NCBI RefSeq assembly: GCF_034931125.1 | Contig: NZ_JAYGHM010000004.1 | Coordinates: forward strand, 135,618 to 199,617 | Source: Rivularia sp034931125 | GTDB lineage: Bacteria; Cyanobacteriota; Cyanobacteriia; Cyanobacteriales; Nostocaceae | Reading direction: 5' to 3' | DNA: 64,000 nucleotides | Shown here: piece by piece, positions 18,128 through 27,092 of the stretch | Layout: each line of letters starts with the position of its first letter | How positions within the stretch are numbered: the first letter of the stretch is position 1 | Position numbers and translations under genes: made by a program | Notes under the pieces: model-generated | Database searches by the model: none | The model's input: the letters and a program-made list of their open reading frames with translations, nothing else | What the model was told of the DNA's origin: nothing

Positions 18128-18763
18128 TTAAACAGCGATTTTTTCACGCACCTGAGAAACAAAATTAGAAAGGATTTGTAGTCCGACATTAGAGGATTTT
18201 TCGGGGTGAAACTGAACTGCGCTGACATTATCGTAAGCGATCGCAGCAGTTACACTTTGACTACCGTGGGTAACAGTTGCAGCATTAATCTTTTGTTCTA
18301 CAGGTTCAACATAGAAAGAATGAACAAAATATACCCAAGGATTGGGGGGTAAATGCTCCCATAAAAGCGACATTGGTTGAGTCATTTCCAACTGATTCCA
18401 ACCCATATGAGGAATTCTGATCTCCGATTCCGCACGGAAACGCTTGACTTTTCCTTTGATAATTCCTAATCCTTTTTCACGTCCTTCCTCCGATGATTCA
18501 CAAAGAATTTGCATTCCCAGACATATTCCTAAGAAAGGTTTACCATCGGCGATGATATTTTTGATTGGTTCAATTAAACCTCGCGATCGCAAATTTTGCA
18601 TTGCTGGGTCGAATGCACCAACTCCAGGTAATACAATTGCCATAGCTTTTTCCAAATCTTTAGCAGAACTTGTAACTTTAGGAGTTACCCCAGCTTTTTC
18701 TAAAGCTTTGCAAACTGAGTGCAAATTCCCCATGTCATAATCAACTACTGCAATTACTGCCAT
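18128..18763 (-). CDS. hisH: Imidazole glycerol phosphate synthase subunit HisH
   Basis: The 211-aa class I glutamine amidotransferase begins VIAVVDYDMGNLHSV. The nucleophilic Cys is in GICLGMQ (about residue 82), the oxyanion strand is LPGVGAFDPAM, and the catalytic His and Glu are in VQFHPEKSS. HisH gives ammonia to HisF in histidine synthesis. hisF is not in the window, as is usual where his genes are scattered in cyanobacteria. All catalytic residues are present. Confidence 0.97.
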   Translation of the reverse strand: MAVIAVVDYDMGNLHSVCKALEKAGVTPKVTSSAKDLEKAMAIVLPGVGAFDPAMQNLRSRGLIEPIKNIIADGKPFLGICLGMQILCESSEEGREKGLGIIKGKVKRFRAESEIRIPHMGWNQLEMTQPMSLLWEHLPPNPWVYFVHSFYVEPVEQKINAATVTHGSQSVTAAIAYDNVSAVQFHPEKSSNVGLQILSNFVSQVREKIAV

Positions 18764-19508
18764 TAACCTACTCCCGATAAATTTATAAATGGAGGGTGTT
18801 TCTATTGTAAATAATAAATTTCACGACGCAAAGATTGCTATTAACTTACAAACAAATTTTGGCTTATCCACTACAAATCAAATTTTTCTGATGATTTACT
18901 CCTTAAAATTGCTTTACATTACTGATTGCATGGTCGATTTTACGAATGAAAGTCAACCTCTCCTTATAGATTACCAAGCTACTAGTTTAAGGATAATTTA
19001 AAATAACCTCTAACTTCTACTTTATGCTATTCCCTATTCCTCAATAATGCTCAAGTTATGCACCATTGATTTGAAAAATATGAGTCAGAACGACAACTGA
19101 ATTTGTGGTTTACTCTGCTTTTTTCGGTTGTCCTGGGATATAACTATTGTCCAACATAATCATATTACCGAAGTTTTCTATAAATATTTTACCAGGTCTA
19201 TAGTACAAATATATTGCCGCTAACTAAATAATTATAGATTTTGGGAAAACTGTATTGAATACAACTAACGATCTGAATTATTAAATAGCAGGAATGAGAC
19301 AGATGATATTAAAGATGGTTGAGGTAATTTTATGTAAAATGATTGTATTATTCAGTTTTAGATAATCTACTGTAACAGCGAATTACTAGTTATCATTTTG
19401 ACTCCAAAAACCGATCTGAAATACTTGTCGATTTTTAATTAATTATTTGCAGGCTGGCACTTTCATCGATATAGGTGCGTCTTTAATGGAACAAAAATAA
19501 GCGGATAT
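18764..19508. other. Spacer without recognised gene
   Basis: 745 bp between the divergent hisH and DUF3370 genes. Short open frames exist but have AT-driven composition and no good ribosome binding site. I see no RNA fold or repeat. It probably carries promoters for both flanking genes. Confidence 0.6.
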
Positions 19509-20867
19509 ATGTTCTCATTCTTACTAAATTTTCCTATCGCTCAAACAATTCCACCTACACCTGCACCTGTAGAAGTAGTACAACCACAACAAGTGCGTCC
19601 TTTACCGGGTGAACTTGATGATGTCCCGGTTTTTAACAGTAACAGTCCGGAATTAGTTCTCAAAGAAGGAATTCTACTTTCAACTTTTCCAGCACGAGGG
19701 AAAAAAGTATCATCAGCCCATCTGAACTTTGCTTTTAAAGGAAGATTTGATATATTTGCACATCATGTGGCCAAAGCATCCGCACCAGATGATTTAAAGA
19801 CGCTGTACCTGGGGATAATTCTGCATAACCCCAGCAAGCAAACTGTAACGGTAGATGTATTACACGCAGCGAGTTATTTAAGTCAACCGGATGCTCCATT
19901 TATTGATTTACCATCTCAAGTAAGCAACAATTTGGGTACGGTTTTCGCCGGTCCGGGAAGTCGCGTTATGAGTAATATTCTCAGAAATCAACGTCAATCG
20001 ACATTCCCCGCTCAATTAATCATTCCACCGGGAGAAAGTCGAATCTTGTTAAATGCACCTATTCCGGTGAAAGAACTCGATCCACCAATCAATGGACGTT
20101 CTACCTTGATACGGTTGCGGAGCAGTGGTAAAGTATATGCTGCTTCTTTAGCAATGTTTGCACCTACTAATATAGATGGAAGCGAACGCGAGCCAACATT
20201 ACAAGAATGGCAAAATTTACTTGATCGCGGAGATTTAGCCGGACCCAGAGATAAAGCTCCAACTCCACCGAAAGACACCGAAAAACCAATAATTTACGGT
20301 AGAGTCTCAGGAGTCGCAAAAGGTTCTCAATGGAATTCTTTAGTTGTCGATCGCCCTAAAAAAACTTATCTAACAATTCCTGCATCCGGTCAAGCTTTTT
20401 CCTACGGTATCGCTACTTTGCATCGCGGAGCCTTGGGAACCAATCAAATCCAAACTGCCAAGATGTTGGTACGCTATCCCGATACCGCATATTATGCTCA
20501 CGGTAATTATGGAATTTTGTATAGTTTGCAGCTACCTTTACTAAATAAATCTCAGCAACCGCAAACGGTTAAAGTATCATTACAAACACCTATTAAAGAA
20601 GATAAATTAAGTAAAAATGGGTTGCGCTTCTTTGACAATCCAGAAAAAAGAGTTTTCTTTCGCGGTACGGTAAGAGTACGTTATACAGATGATCGAGACG
20701 TACCTCGAACTACTTACTGGCATTTGGTACAAAATAGAGGCGATAAAGGCGAAGCTTTGGTAATGCTAAATATAAAACCAGGTAGTAAAAGACTCGTAGA
20801 AGTTGACTTACTGTATCCTCCAGATGCGACACCACCGCAAGTACTTACAGTTGAGACGGTGAGATAA
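19509..20867 (+). CDS. DUF3370 domain-containing protein
   Basis: The 452-aa protein carries the cyanobacterial DUF3370 signature near its start: QQVRPLPGELDDVPVFNSNS followed by PELVLKEGILLSTFP. A short hydrophobic N-terminus (MFSFLLNFPIAQT) may be a weak or incomplete signal peptide; the true start could lie further on or the leader may be short. The rest is beta-rich with FAPTNIDG and GTVRVRYTDD strands, suggesting a secreted or cell-surface protein, but the function of DUF3370 is unknown. It is convergent with the cation antiporter gene, with a strong hairpin between. Known homologues are confined to cyanobacteria as far as I recall. Confidence 0.9.
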   Translation: MFSFLLNFPIAQTIPPTPAPVEVVQPQQVRPLPGELDDVPVFNSNSPELVLKEGILLSTFPARGKKVSSAHLNFAFKGRFDIFAHHVAKASAPDDLKTLYLGIILHNPSKQTVTVDVLHAASYLSQPDAPFIDLPSQVSNNLGTVFAGPGSRVMSNILRNQRQSTFPAQLIIPPGESRILLNAPIPVKELDPPINGRSTLIRLRSSGKVYAASLAMFAPTNIDGSEREPTLQEWQNLLDRGDLAGPRDKAPTPPKDTEKPIIYGRVSGVAKGSQWNSLVVDRPKKTYLTIPASGQAFSYGIATLHRGALGTNQIQTAKMLVRYPDTAYYAHGNYGILYSLQLPLLNKSQQPQTVKVSLQTPIKEDKLSKNGLRFFDNPEKRVFFRGTVRVRYTDDRDVPRTTYWHLVQNRGDKGEALVMLNIKPGSKRLVEVDLLYPPDATPPQVLTVETVR

Positions 20868-20880
20868 ATTCGCCGTACTG

Positions 20881-20909
20881 CTCCCCTCTCCTTAATAAGG
20901 AGAGGGGAG
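20881..20909. terminator. Bidirectional hairpin terminator
   Basis: CTCCCCTCTCCTT-AAT-AAGGAGAGGGGAG forms a 13-bp perfect stem between the convergent DUF3370 and antiporter genes. It sits 13 bp after the DUF3370 stop. No long T run follows on either strand, so termination strength is inferred from the stem alone. Confidence 0.6.
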
Positions 20910-20940
20910 GGGGTGAGGTTTCTGTTCGTTGATAATTGAA

Positions 20941-21942
20941 TCAGCCGAGATAAACAATATACATACCGCCAATATATAAAACAATTATACCTAGAACATC
21001 ATAAGTAAGATATAACCTTGATGGACGTGTAGCCCGGTAAATTAATCCTACAATCGCCAAAGAAGTCATCATCATGGCAATAATCGCGGTGAAGATATGC
21101 ACGCTGCTAATTTTTGTCCATAAATCACCTTTGATATAAACAATGTCGTAAACTCCCAAAATTGCCATATTAAAAATGTTGGAGCCGAAAACGTTAGAAA
21201 TGGCTAAATCTACAGCATCCAATCGTACCGCAGCAATTCCAGCAGCAACTTCAGGGAGCGATGTAGTGATTGCGATTAACAACGAACCAATAAAACTTTG
21301 TCCCAATCCCGTCGCTTTAACTACTTCATCTCCCAACCAAGCCAACCATACTCCAAGTATGACGATCGCAAGCGAGCATAAAGCAAACGTTAAATAAGCC
21401 GTTCGCGGTTTGACGTGTGCGTATTCGTAAACTTCACTTTCTTGTTCTAATACTTCGTTACGTCGTCTCGATTCAAACTTGGCAATCAAACGAGCGCTAA
21501 TTAGGTAAACTACGATTAACAAAATACTCGGAATACCAACCCAACCTACCATCGGATGTAAGCCTTTACCCGCTAAAAATATCCCAGCAGCAGCAACACC
21601 TAACATAAAAGAACCCATCCCAGCCGCTAACCCGTGACTAACCTGTGCTTGTTGAAAAAGCGGGCCTCCTCCGGTAATAATGTCCAATATTGCCAGAATC
21701 GTTAAATTAAATAAACAGCTACCGAATATACCACCTGCGGCTAAATCTGGTGCATCGAGATAATTAACCGCACTTACACCAGTAGCTAATTCAGGTAAAG
21801 AAGTACTTCCAGCAAGTAAAATCGCACCCACCCAATTACGTCCCAAACCACTCTTCTCAGCCACCATATCGGCGCTTTGCGAAAGTTTTGTACTCACTGC
21901 GATCACTAGCGCTATACATATAATGACTTGAATCCAAAGCAT
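20941..21942 (-). CDS. Calcium/cation antiporter (CaCA family, YrbG-like)
   Basis: The 333-aa membrane protein has about ten helices and the two inverted alpha-repeats of the family: GSTSLPELATGVSAV with GGIFGSCLFNLTILA in the first half, and ITTSLPEVAAGIAAV with SNVFGSNIFNMAILG in the second. The glutamates in the two SLPE motifs form the ion site in NCX-type exchangers. It exchanges Ca2+ or Na+ against H+ or Na+ in the cytoplasmic membrane. Ion preference cannot be read here. Length is usual for bacterial members. Confidence 0.92.
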   Translation of the reverse strand: MLWIQVIICIALVIAVSTKLSQSADMVAEKSGLGRNWVGAILLAGSTSLPELATGVSAVNYLDAPDLAAGGIFGSCLFNLTILAILDIITGGGPLFQQAQVSHGLAAGMGSFMLGVAAAGIFLAGKGLHPMVGWVGIPSILLIVVYLISARLIAKFESRRRNEVLEQESEVYEYAHVKPRTAYLTFALCSLAIVILGVWLAWLGDEVVKATGLGQSFIGSLLIAITTSLPEVAAGIAAVRLDAVDLAISNVFGSNIFNMAILGVYDIVYIKGDLWTKISSVHIFTAIIAMMMTSLAIVGLIYRATRPSRLYLTYDVLGIIVLYIGGMYIVYLG

Positions 21943-22106
21943 TTAGGACTTCCCCCAGTTACGCTGTTTCTCAGATGATATGTTATTAGTTCACGATGTG
22001 AATTGTAATTAAATTAAGTTAATTAAGTATTGGGAATAGGGAATAGGGAATAGGGGAGAAGAAAATATTTATTAACTCATAACTCATAACTCCTAACTCC
22101 TAACTC

Positions 22107-23000
22107 CTAACTCTCTTCCATATTCATCAAGCGGGGATAAGGCAAATTATATTTTCCGAATGCTCGTTTGGCTCTTGTTGTCAAGTCGGTTTTGTAAATA
22201 AATTCATCTCGTGCATCTAGGGGATAACTTTTAAGTTTAAACAAGGTTCCCCAAGGATTTTCTTCAATGATTACTAAAATCGGTAGTTTTAAGTACGTGT
22301 ATTTGCTTGTATATGCGACTCTATACAGGATTTTTTGAACTAATTCAACATCGACCTCGTGAGCAAAGTAAAACTCAGTAACGACTTGAGCTTCCAACTC
22401 ACCCATATTGGCATTAGATACGGCATCTGTCCAAATTTTGTTATGAGGTATGGTGACAACATTATCCTCTGGGGTTTGTAAGCGGATTCCCCTGAGTCCG
22501 TAACCGATTACCTCACCGTAAAAATCTTCGATTTGAATGCGATCGCCAACTCGGTAGGGTGCTTCAAATAAGCCGATGATTCCGGCAATAATCGAACTTA
22601 CGTAGTCTTTGAAAGCGAAACCTAATGCTACTGCGACGGTACCTGTAACTGCAATTAAGTTTTCGCGGGATATATTTAAAAATAAGTTCATCAAGATGAT
22701 GATAGTAAAAGTTAAAACCATCATTCTCAAAAAAGGCAGAAATTGCTTAATTCGCAATCGCCATTCTTTAGCAACTTGCTCGGATAACCAAATTACTAAC
22801 TTGTCAATAACTTTGATAGTAATGTAAGAAATCGCCACAACAATCAGTCCTTGACCGATTTTCCAAGTTGTAATTTTAGTAATCAGATCTTTGGTTTGTT
22901 CGGCGGTTTCTTTGGCTGCATCGTTGGCAGATTGAGCTAAAATAAAAGAGCTAATTTTAAAAATATTTAAATTAAAAGTATCAAAATTAATCTGATTCAT
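22107..23000 (-). CDS. Mechanosensitive ion channel family protein (MscS-like)
   Basis: The 297-aa protein has an N-terminal amphipathic segment, about three membrane helices and an MscS core: the pore-lining helix and beta domain VAVALGFAFKDYVSSIIAGI, then YRVGDRIQIEDFYGEVIGYG and VTIPHNKIWTDAVSN. Such channels release solutes on hypo-osmotic shock. The start overlaps the end of the upstream 392-aa gene by 14 bp, so translation is probably coupled and the two products may act together. No signal peptide is evident. Compared with E. coli MscS (286 aa) the size is normal. Confidence 0.93.
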   Translation of the reverse strand: MNQINFDTFNLNIFKISSFILAQSANDAAKETAEQTKDLITKITTWKIGQGLIVVAISYITIKVIDKLVIWLSEQVAKEWRLRIKQFLPFLRMMVLTFTIIILMNLFLNISRENLIAVTGTVAVALGFAFKDYVSSIIAGIIGLFEAPYRVGDRIQIEDFYGEVIGYGLRGIRLQTPEDNVVTIPHNKIWTDAVSNANMGELEAQVVTEFYFAHEVDVELVQKILYRVAYTSKYTYLKLPILVIIEENPWGTLFKLKSYPLDARDEFIYKTDLTTRAKRAFGKYNLPYPRLMNMEES

Positions 23001-24165
23001 GAATGATAAAGTTGTTGTTTGCTAATTCATTTTTTAATCGGGGGTAATGAATCGGGTTGATAGTGAGTATTTCACGTTTTTTTTCTATCAAACCTTTGCG
23101 ACGCAATGTTTGTACTTGACCTTTCACAAAATTTGTTTCGTCTCCTAAACTCTCGCTGAGTGCAGCTAAAGTTAAATCGCCGTGTAATAACAATGAATAT
23201 AAAAGATAGTGTTCTGAGACATCTAAATGAGGTAAATTAGGTAATTCTGGGTTTTGGGCTTCTAGTATTCCATTATCATCTTCTTTCTGTTCATAGCGTA
23301 TTGAGCTTAAAAAAATTTGTGCGGCTACAGTATTTACTCCTTCACTGACTGAAGCTAATTTTTCAAAATATCTACTTTGATTACTTTTATGTTCTTCATT
23401 ATTACGAAACTCGATATTCGGCTTTGCATTTGCAAAAGTAATTTCAAATTTATCAACAATCGGTTCAAACCATTCTTGTAATTGTTCGCCTGTAAGTCTG
23501 GGTAATTCCAAAGATTCGCCGCAATAAGCTTTAAAATGAGATACGTGATTGAGATATTCCCAACTAACTTTACCCCCACCAATTACCCAAAATCGAGAAT
23601 CATCTTGAAGCAGCACATCTTGTAAATAATCAATTCCTTCCAAACCATCAACGCAGCGCAAAAAACACCAGCTTAAATTAGAAATAACTACAATTTCCGG
23701 CTGCTTGGATTCTGTTGTGATTAAACCTCTACCTAATTGCTGTTGTAACTTTATTTTAATAGTTTCGGGTTTTTCCGGTCTACCGATCCATTGTAAAGGT
23801 CGCAGTGGTATTTCACGTTCAGAAGCCCAATCCAGTAAACTTTCGGTTAAGATCCGCGACACGGTGGTAACGGGAGAGCTTAAAATAACTACGGAATTAT
23901 CCGCGTGGGAATTTTCGCGCCATTTTTTAAAAGCTTCGTCTAAAGTTGACTCAATCGCTTCCATATCCGGGTTATCGGTAGGTAAGTTATCGACTGCTGC
24001 GACTAATTTGGATGCAAGATGGGGTGGTAGTTCAATTAATGATTTCTCAGGTTCTTGCATTTCTCGTTCATCAGTCGTAAACCTAGACAGCAAAGATTTG
24101 CGATTATCAAGCCACCAGGTTTGAAATCGATTAAGAAGTGTACCCATGCAAGCTATTTCAATCAA
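22987..24165 (-). CDS. Unknown protein: degenerate ATPase-like domain plus C-terminal winged helix
   Basis: The 392-aa soluble protein is not one I recognise. Residues about 90-260 have alternating strands and helices as in AAA/STAND ATPases: SVVILSSPVTTVSRILTESL at the P-loop position lacks the GxxGK[ST] motif, and EIVVISNLSWCFLRCVDGLE sits where a Walker B would be but lacks the acidic pair. Residues about 315-385 look like a winged helix (HYLLYSLLLHGDLTLAALSE followed by a VQTLRRKGLIEKK wing). It lies directly before, and overlaps by 14 bp, an MscS-type channel gene. An adaptor or sensor role is inference. The earlier ATG at 24165 is kept; a second ATG six codons on (MGTLLNRF) is a plausible start too. 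Confidence 0.8.
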   Translation of the reverse strand: MIEIACMGTLLNRFQTWWLDNRKSLLSRFTTDEREMQEPEKSLIELPPHLASKLVAAVDNLPTDNPDMEAIESTLDEAFKKWRENSHADNSVVILSSPVTTVSRILTESLLDWASEREIPLRPLQWIGRPEKPETIKIKLQQQLGRGLITTESKQPEIVVISNLSWCFLRCVDGLEGIDYLQDVLLQDDSRFWVIGGGKVSWEYLNHVSHFKAYCGESLELPRLTGEQLQEWFEPIVDKFEITFANAKPNIEFRNNEEHKSNQSRYFEKLASVSEGVNTVAAQIFLSSIRYEQKEDDNGILEAQNPELPNLPHLDVSEHYLLYSLLLHGDLTLAALSESLGDETNFVKGQVQTLRRKGLIEKKREILTINPIHYPRLKNELANNNFIIHESD

Positions 24166-24649
24166 GGATGTAATGAGTATCCTATCTTAACCGGACTGTA
24201 GTTTAGTGTTGTTCTACTCGATCTGTTAGGGAAAAACCAAGAATTAGGGGATTCTCCCCCAAAGCCATAAAAAAACGCTCGGCTAGTTAAATAGGTGGGT
24301 ACAAATAAATATAATACGCTCGGTCATTGCGAGGAACGAAGCAATCCCAGTCACTGCGGTTGCTTCGTCGTTCCTCCTTCCCTCTCTAGGGAACACTCCG
24401 TGAATCTGCGCTTACGCACACGCAATGACATTTTACATTTAATTACGCCTACCTACTTATAAAAGAGTAAAAATTCATTTTCAGGATATAAAAATGAGTT
24501 TATTAGTATTATTGCCTAATCGCCATCGATGCGTCTGCTGAAAGTATTTATTATTAATTTATTGTATAATTTTAAATTATTTATTATAAATACTATAACA
24601 GAATTACGTATTAAAAATAACCAGTATTAATTTTAAATATAGTAAATAT
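24166..24649. other. Spacer with a dispersed repeat
   Basis: About 480 bp containing the inverted-repeat element at 24324-24430 and otherwise AT-rich sequence. No gene or RNA is recognisable. Confidence 0.6.
24324..24430. repeat. Inverted-repeat element (TCATTGCGAGGAACGAAGCAA type)
   Basis: Outer ends TCATTGCG and CGCAATGA are inverted. Inside, GAGGAACGAAGCAA pairs with TTGCTTCGTCGTTCCTC with one extra triplet. This repeat sequence type is widespread in bacterial spacers. A related half (gattgcttccctacggtcgcaatgaca) is seen near 43514-43541. Confidence 0.75.
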
Positions 24650-25084
24650 TTAAACAGCTTCTATTTCAACTTCCTGACTTTCAGATTTACCTCGAATTTT
24701 GAAGTAATAATAGAGATTCGCCACCGTCAAATCGGAAGCTTGCTGTAAGTTTCTGCCAACTAATGTTTTGTAACCAGAATATTTTGCCTGTTGATCGACA
24801 TAATTTTCATACTTTTTACGTAAATCTGGCTTGAACATAAATGCTAACTGGTCTCGTAAAGAGTAGTAATGGGATTTTTCGTTTAAGCTTTCATATATAA
24901 GTTGTTCTTGCGGTACTAATATTGTTGAAGTAGATTTAATGTCTATAATTTCTTCGGTTTCTGAAGTATTAAATTCACTGTTATTTAACAATTTAAGTTC
25001 ATCGCTGGGAAGATTTCGCATCCAATCAACTTGATTTTGCCATGTCTCTACAACTGCTAAATCGTGATTGCGAATGCGGCTCAT
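24650..25084 (-). CDS. Unknown small protein
   Basis: The 144-aa soluble protein has a charged, Ser/Thr/Glu-rich middle (ETEEIIDIKSTST) and a helical C-terminal half (YSLRDQLAFMFKPDLRKKYE; LVGRNLQQASDLTVANLYYY). I do not recognise a domain. The codon usage and full frame look genuine, but the ribosome binding site is weak. A strong minus-strand terminator lies about 90 bp upstream of its start (25168-25223), so it must be expressed either from a promoter in that short gap or by read-through. Confidence 0.6.
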   Translation of the reverse strand: MSRIRNHDLAVVETWQNQVDWMRNLPSDELKLLNNSEFNTSETEEIIDIKSTSTILVPQEQLIYESLNEKSHYYSLRDQLAFMFKPDLRKKYENYVDQQAKYSGYKTLVGRNLQQASDLTVANLYYYFKIRGKSESQEVEIEAV

Positions 25085-25167
25085 TTCTGGGAACAGGAAA
25101 TTAAGTTCGTCTTCCGATCCGCACGAGTCGATTTTGTTTTACATCAATAGACACTTACATAGTCAAC

Positions 25168-25223
25168 CAAAAAAAAGAGTAGATGAGAGTTGCTAATTGC
25201 TGCAATTAGTTACCCATCTACTC
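25168..25223 (-). terminator. Strong intrinsic terminator, minus strand
   Basis: GAGTAGATG and AACTAATTGCA on one arm pair with CAATTAGCAACT and CATCTACTC on the other, an imperfect stem of about 23 bp. On the minus strand it runs into TTTTTTTT. It lies upstream of the 144-aa gene, not after a recognised gene. Confidence 0.7.
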
Positions 25224-25362
25224 AAAATAAATAAAGAGAAGGAAATTGAAAATTAAGTTTTAAAATAAGGTTTTTCTAATATTATTTCTTTGATTTACCT
25301 CCTTTGAATTGCAGTTGAACTTAGTAACGGTTGAATAAGAGTTTGTTTTCCTTGGCTCAACC
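25168..25362 (-). ncRNA. Candidate small RNA or attenuated leader, minus strand
   Basis: On the minus strand, a TATATAAA-type -10 region near 25365-25375 is followed by a hairpin GGTTGA...TCAACC (25329-25362), a strong AAAGGAGGT box (25297-25305) with no start codon at normal distance, and a long interrupted hairpin (25177-25223) ending in eight T. No open frame explains it. It may be a free RNA of about 195 nt or an attenuator for the 144-aa gene. The function is not known. Confidence 0.4.
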
Positions 25363-25705
25363 ATATTTATATAGTATTTCCACTTACTAATAAATGTCAT
25401 CCTAAAAACCGACAATTTGCAGTTTCTTGATGTTGGGAATAAAAAGAGGAAAATTACTTAAAATAGTACTTATAAATAATACATTTTGAGTACAAGTGTA
25501 TATAAAATTTCCTTAAAATAAATGATAGAAATAAGTAGTAAAACAAACTTTTTATAAAAAGTAAACAATAGTTTGTAAAAACTATAAATAAAAATATAAA
25601 ATCTATGTAACTTCCTCAATTACAGATATTCGGGGATATTCGGGATAGTAATAATAAGGATGTTTAAGTCAGGAATAGCCGCAATTGTCACAAGACCGAG
25701 GGAAC

Positions 25706-25766
25706 GGTGCGTGACACATAAACCATTATATTGCGTTAGAAATCAAGCGAAGTGTCACAGCACCCT
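25706..25766. repeat. Short palindromic element at the 3' end of the 172-aa gene
   Basis: GGTGC-GTGACA at the left pairs with TGTCACAGCACC at the right, with about 35 bp between. The type resembles the element at 39900-39962, which has GGTGTGTTACGGCA and TGCCGTAACGCACC as ends. The stop codon of the 172-aa gene lies inside it. Confidence 0.6.
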
Positions 25767-26273
25767 ACGACCAAAATATGCCAGTTGCGTAAGTCGTATA
25801 AGTGAAAGCTGTACTAATGTTCTACCATCCGGCATCAAAAAGGCTGAAGCGTTGTTAGGTGTACGATATGGCTTTTTGGTCGCGTCTGGAACAATCAAAT
25901 CATCGGGAATCGGTAGGGCAATGTCCATAGATTTTGTACCCGTACAGCGTCCTTCTCCCCAAGCCCCAGGAGCGTAAACTTGGCGGTACGGATATTTATC
26001 TTTTAATTGGAAAAAATATTCTTTGTCTGCTAGTGCGTATTTTGATTTACCAATGTTTGCCTTGACGTAACTAGCTTTGGAACCAATAAGCATATTCCAA
26101 ATTGATGTTGATAAAAAAGACCATAAAAATTTGTCTCGACTGGGAGCTTTACCAAAGGTACTCGAATTAAATACCAAAGCTATGTTTACACCAATCAAAA
26201 ACACAACCAAAATACGCAACCAAAAATCGTTTGTAGGAATTTGAAAGTTTTTCATTTTTATGCGGTCAAACAA
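25755..26273 (-). CDS. Unknown exported or membrane-anchored protein, probably truncated at its C-terminus
   Basis: The 172-aa protein has an N-terminal hydrophobic segment (LRILVVFLIGVNIALVF, about residues 19-35) fitting a signal anchor, then a soluble part with CTGTK, LPIPDDLIVPDA and NNASAFLMPDGRTLVQL. I do not recognise a named family. The reading frame ends FGRRVL-stop within a palindromic repeat element, so the original 3' end has probably been replaced by the repeat and the protein cut short. The start may be the ATG at 26273 or MKNFQ six codons later. It stands alone. Confidence 0.6.
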   Translation of the reverse strand: MFDRIKMKNFQIPTNDFWLRILVVFLIGVNIALVFNSSTFGKAPSRDKFLWSFLSTSIWNMLIGSKASYVKANIGKSKYALADKEYFFQLKDKYPYRQVYAPGAWGEGRCTGTKSMDIALPIPDDLIVPDATKKPYRTPNNASAFLMPDGRTLVQLSLIRLTQLAYFGRRVL

Positions 26274-27092
26274 ACACTTATACTTTTATCACGAATAGTT
26301 AAGAAATAATAAAGTGTTTTTTGGATGCCGGTTATTATGCTACCTCAAACAATCCAAATTTTATATAATAATAATTAGCATTATCTATTGATTTTTCTCA
26401 CAAAAGCTAAATAAAGAATTTATATTTCATCTATTTATCTACTTTGCAATTAAGTATATGCAAAGGCATAGTTTTTGATTGATGAGGATAGTTTTATTTA
26501 AGTTACTTAGAGGCAAAAACTCATAAATATCAATAAATACGTTGCAGTTAAGCATATTATAGCAATTGGGAAACTGTGAGTGACTCTCGCTAAGGATTTT
26601 ACGTTAATCTGCTCGTTTCTAATTCAGACCCCTGCAATCTCAATGCTAAACATTCCACTGCCAATCTTATCCAAGACAATTGTTAATATTATACCTTCGA
26701 CACAAAGGTTCAAACTTAACTGATTGTTATCAAAGACATAGTTATAAAATATACGTATCTAAATAAACTGTGCTTTTAGTTATATTGCTTGTATTTATAT
26801 AAATAGAAAGACACTATTTTATTTGTAATCAGTGGTGAAAGTATTAATATTTACTTTTGAGATAAGTACTTTCCACGCAAGCTGCTTTTTAGTGGCTTTG
26901 TTAAGTATTTATACTTTTATGTAGTAATATAAAATAATAAAAGATAAAAAGTAACTTTTAATAAACTTTGGCTAAAAAGTGCGAAGCATAACATCAAAGA
27001 TTGTTAATAAAGCTTGTTTAACACAAGGGTGCTTTTAACTGCTTTTAAACATTAAATCTAATTTAAATTGTAGGTAAAGAGGTAAACAGGGA
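26274..27092. other. Spacer upstream of the ABC1 kinase gene
   Basis: About 820 bp of very AT-rich sequence. I see no convincing gene, tRNA or repeat. The ABC1 kinase promoter should lie in its right part; an AGGTAAACAGGGAG ribosome-binding region sits just before the GTG start. Confidence 0.6.

Noticed and set aside
18789..19001. 70-codon plus-strand frame in the spacer after hisH
   Set aside because: AT-driven sequence without a Shine-Dalgarno site or recognisable motif.
25660..25977. Plus-strand frame opposite the 172-aa gene
   Set aside because: Composition is rich in Arg, Ser and Cys as expected of an antisense shadow; the minus strand has the hydrophobic signal and natural codons.
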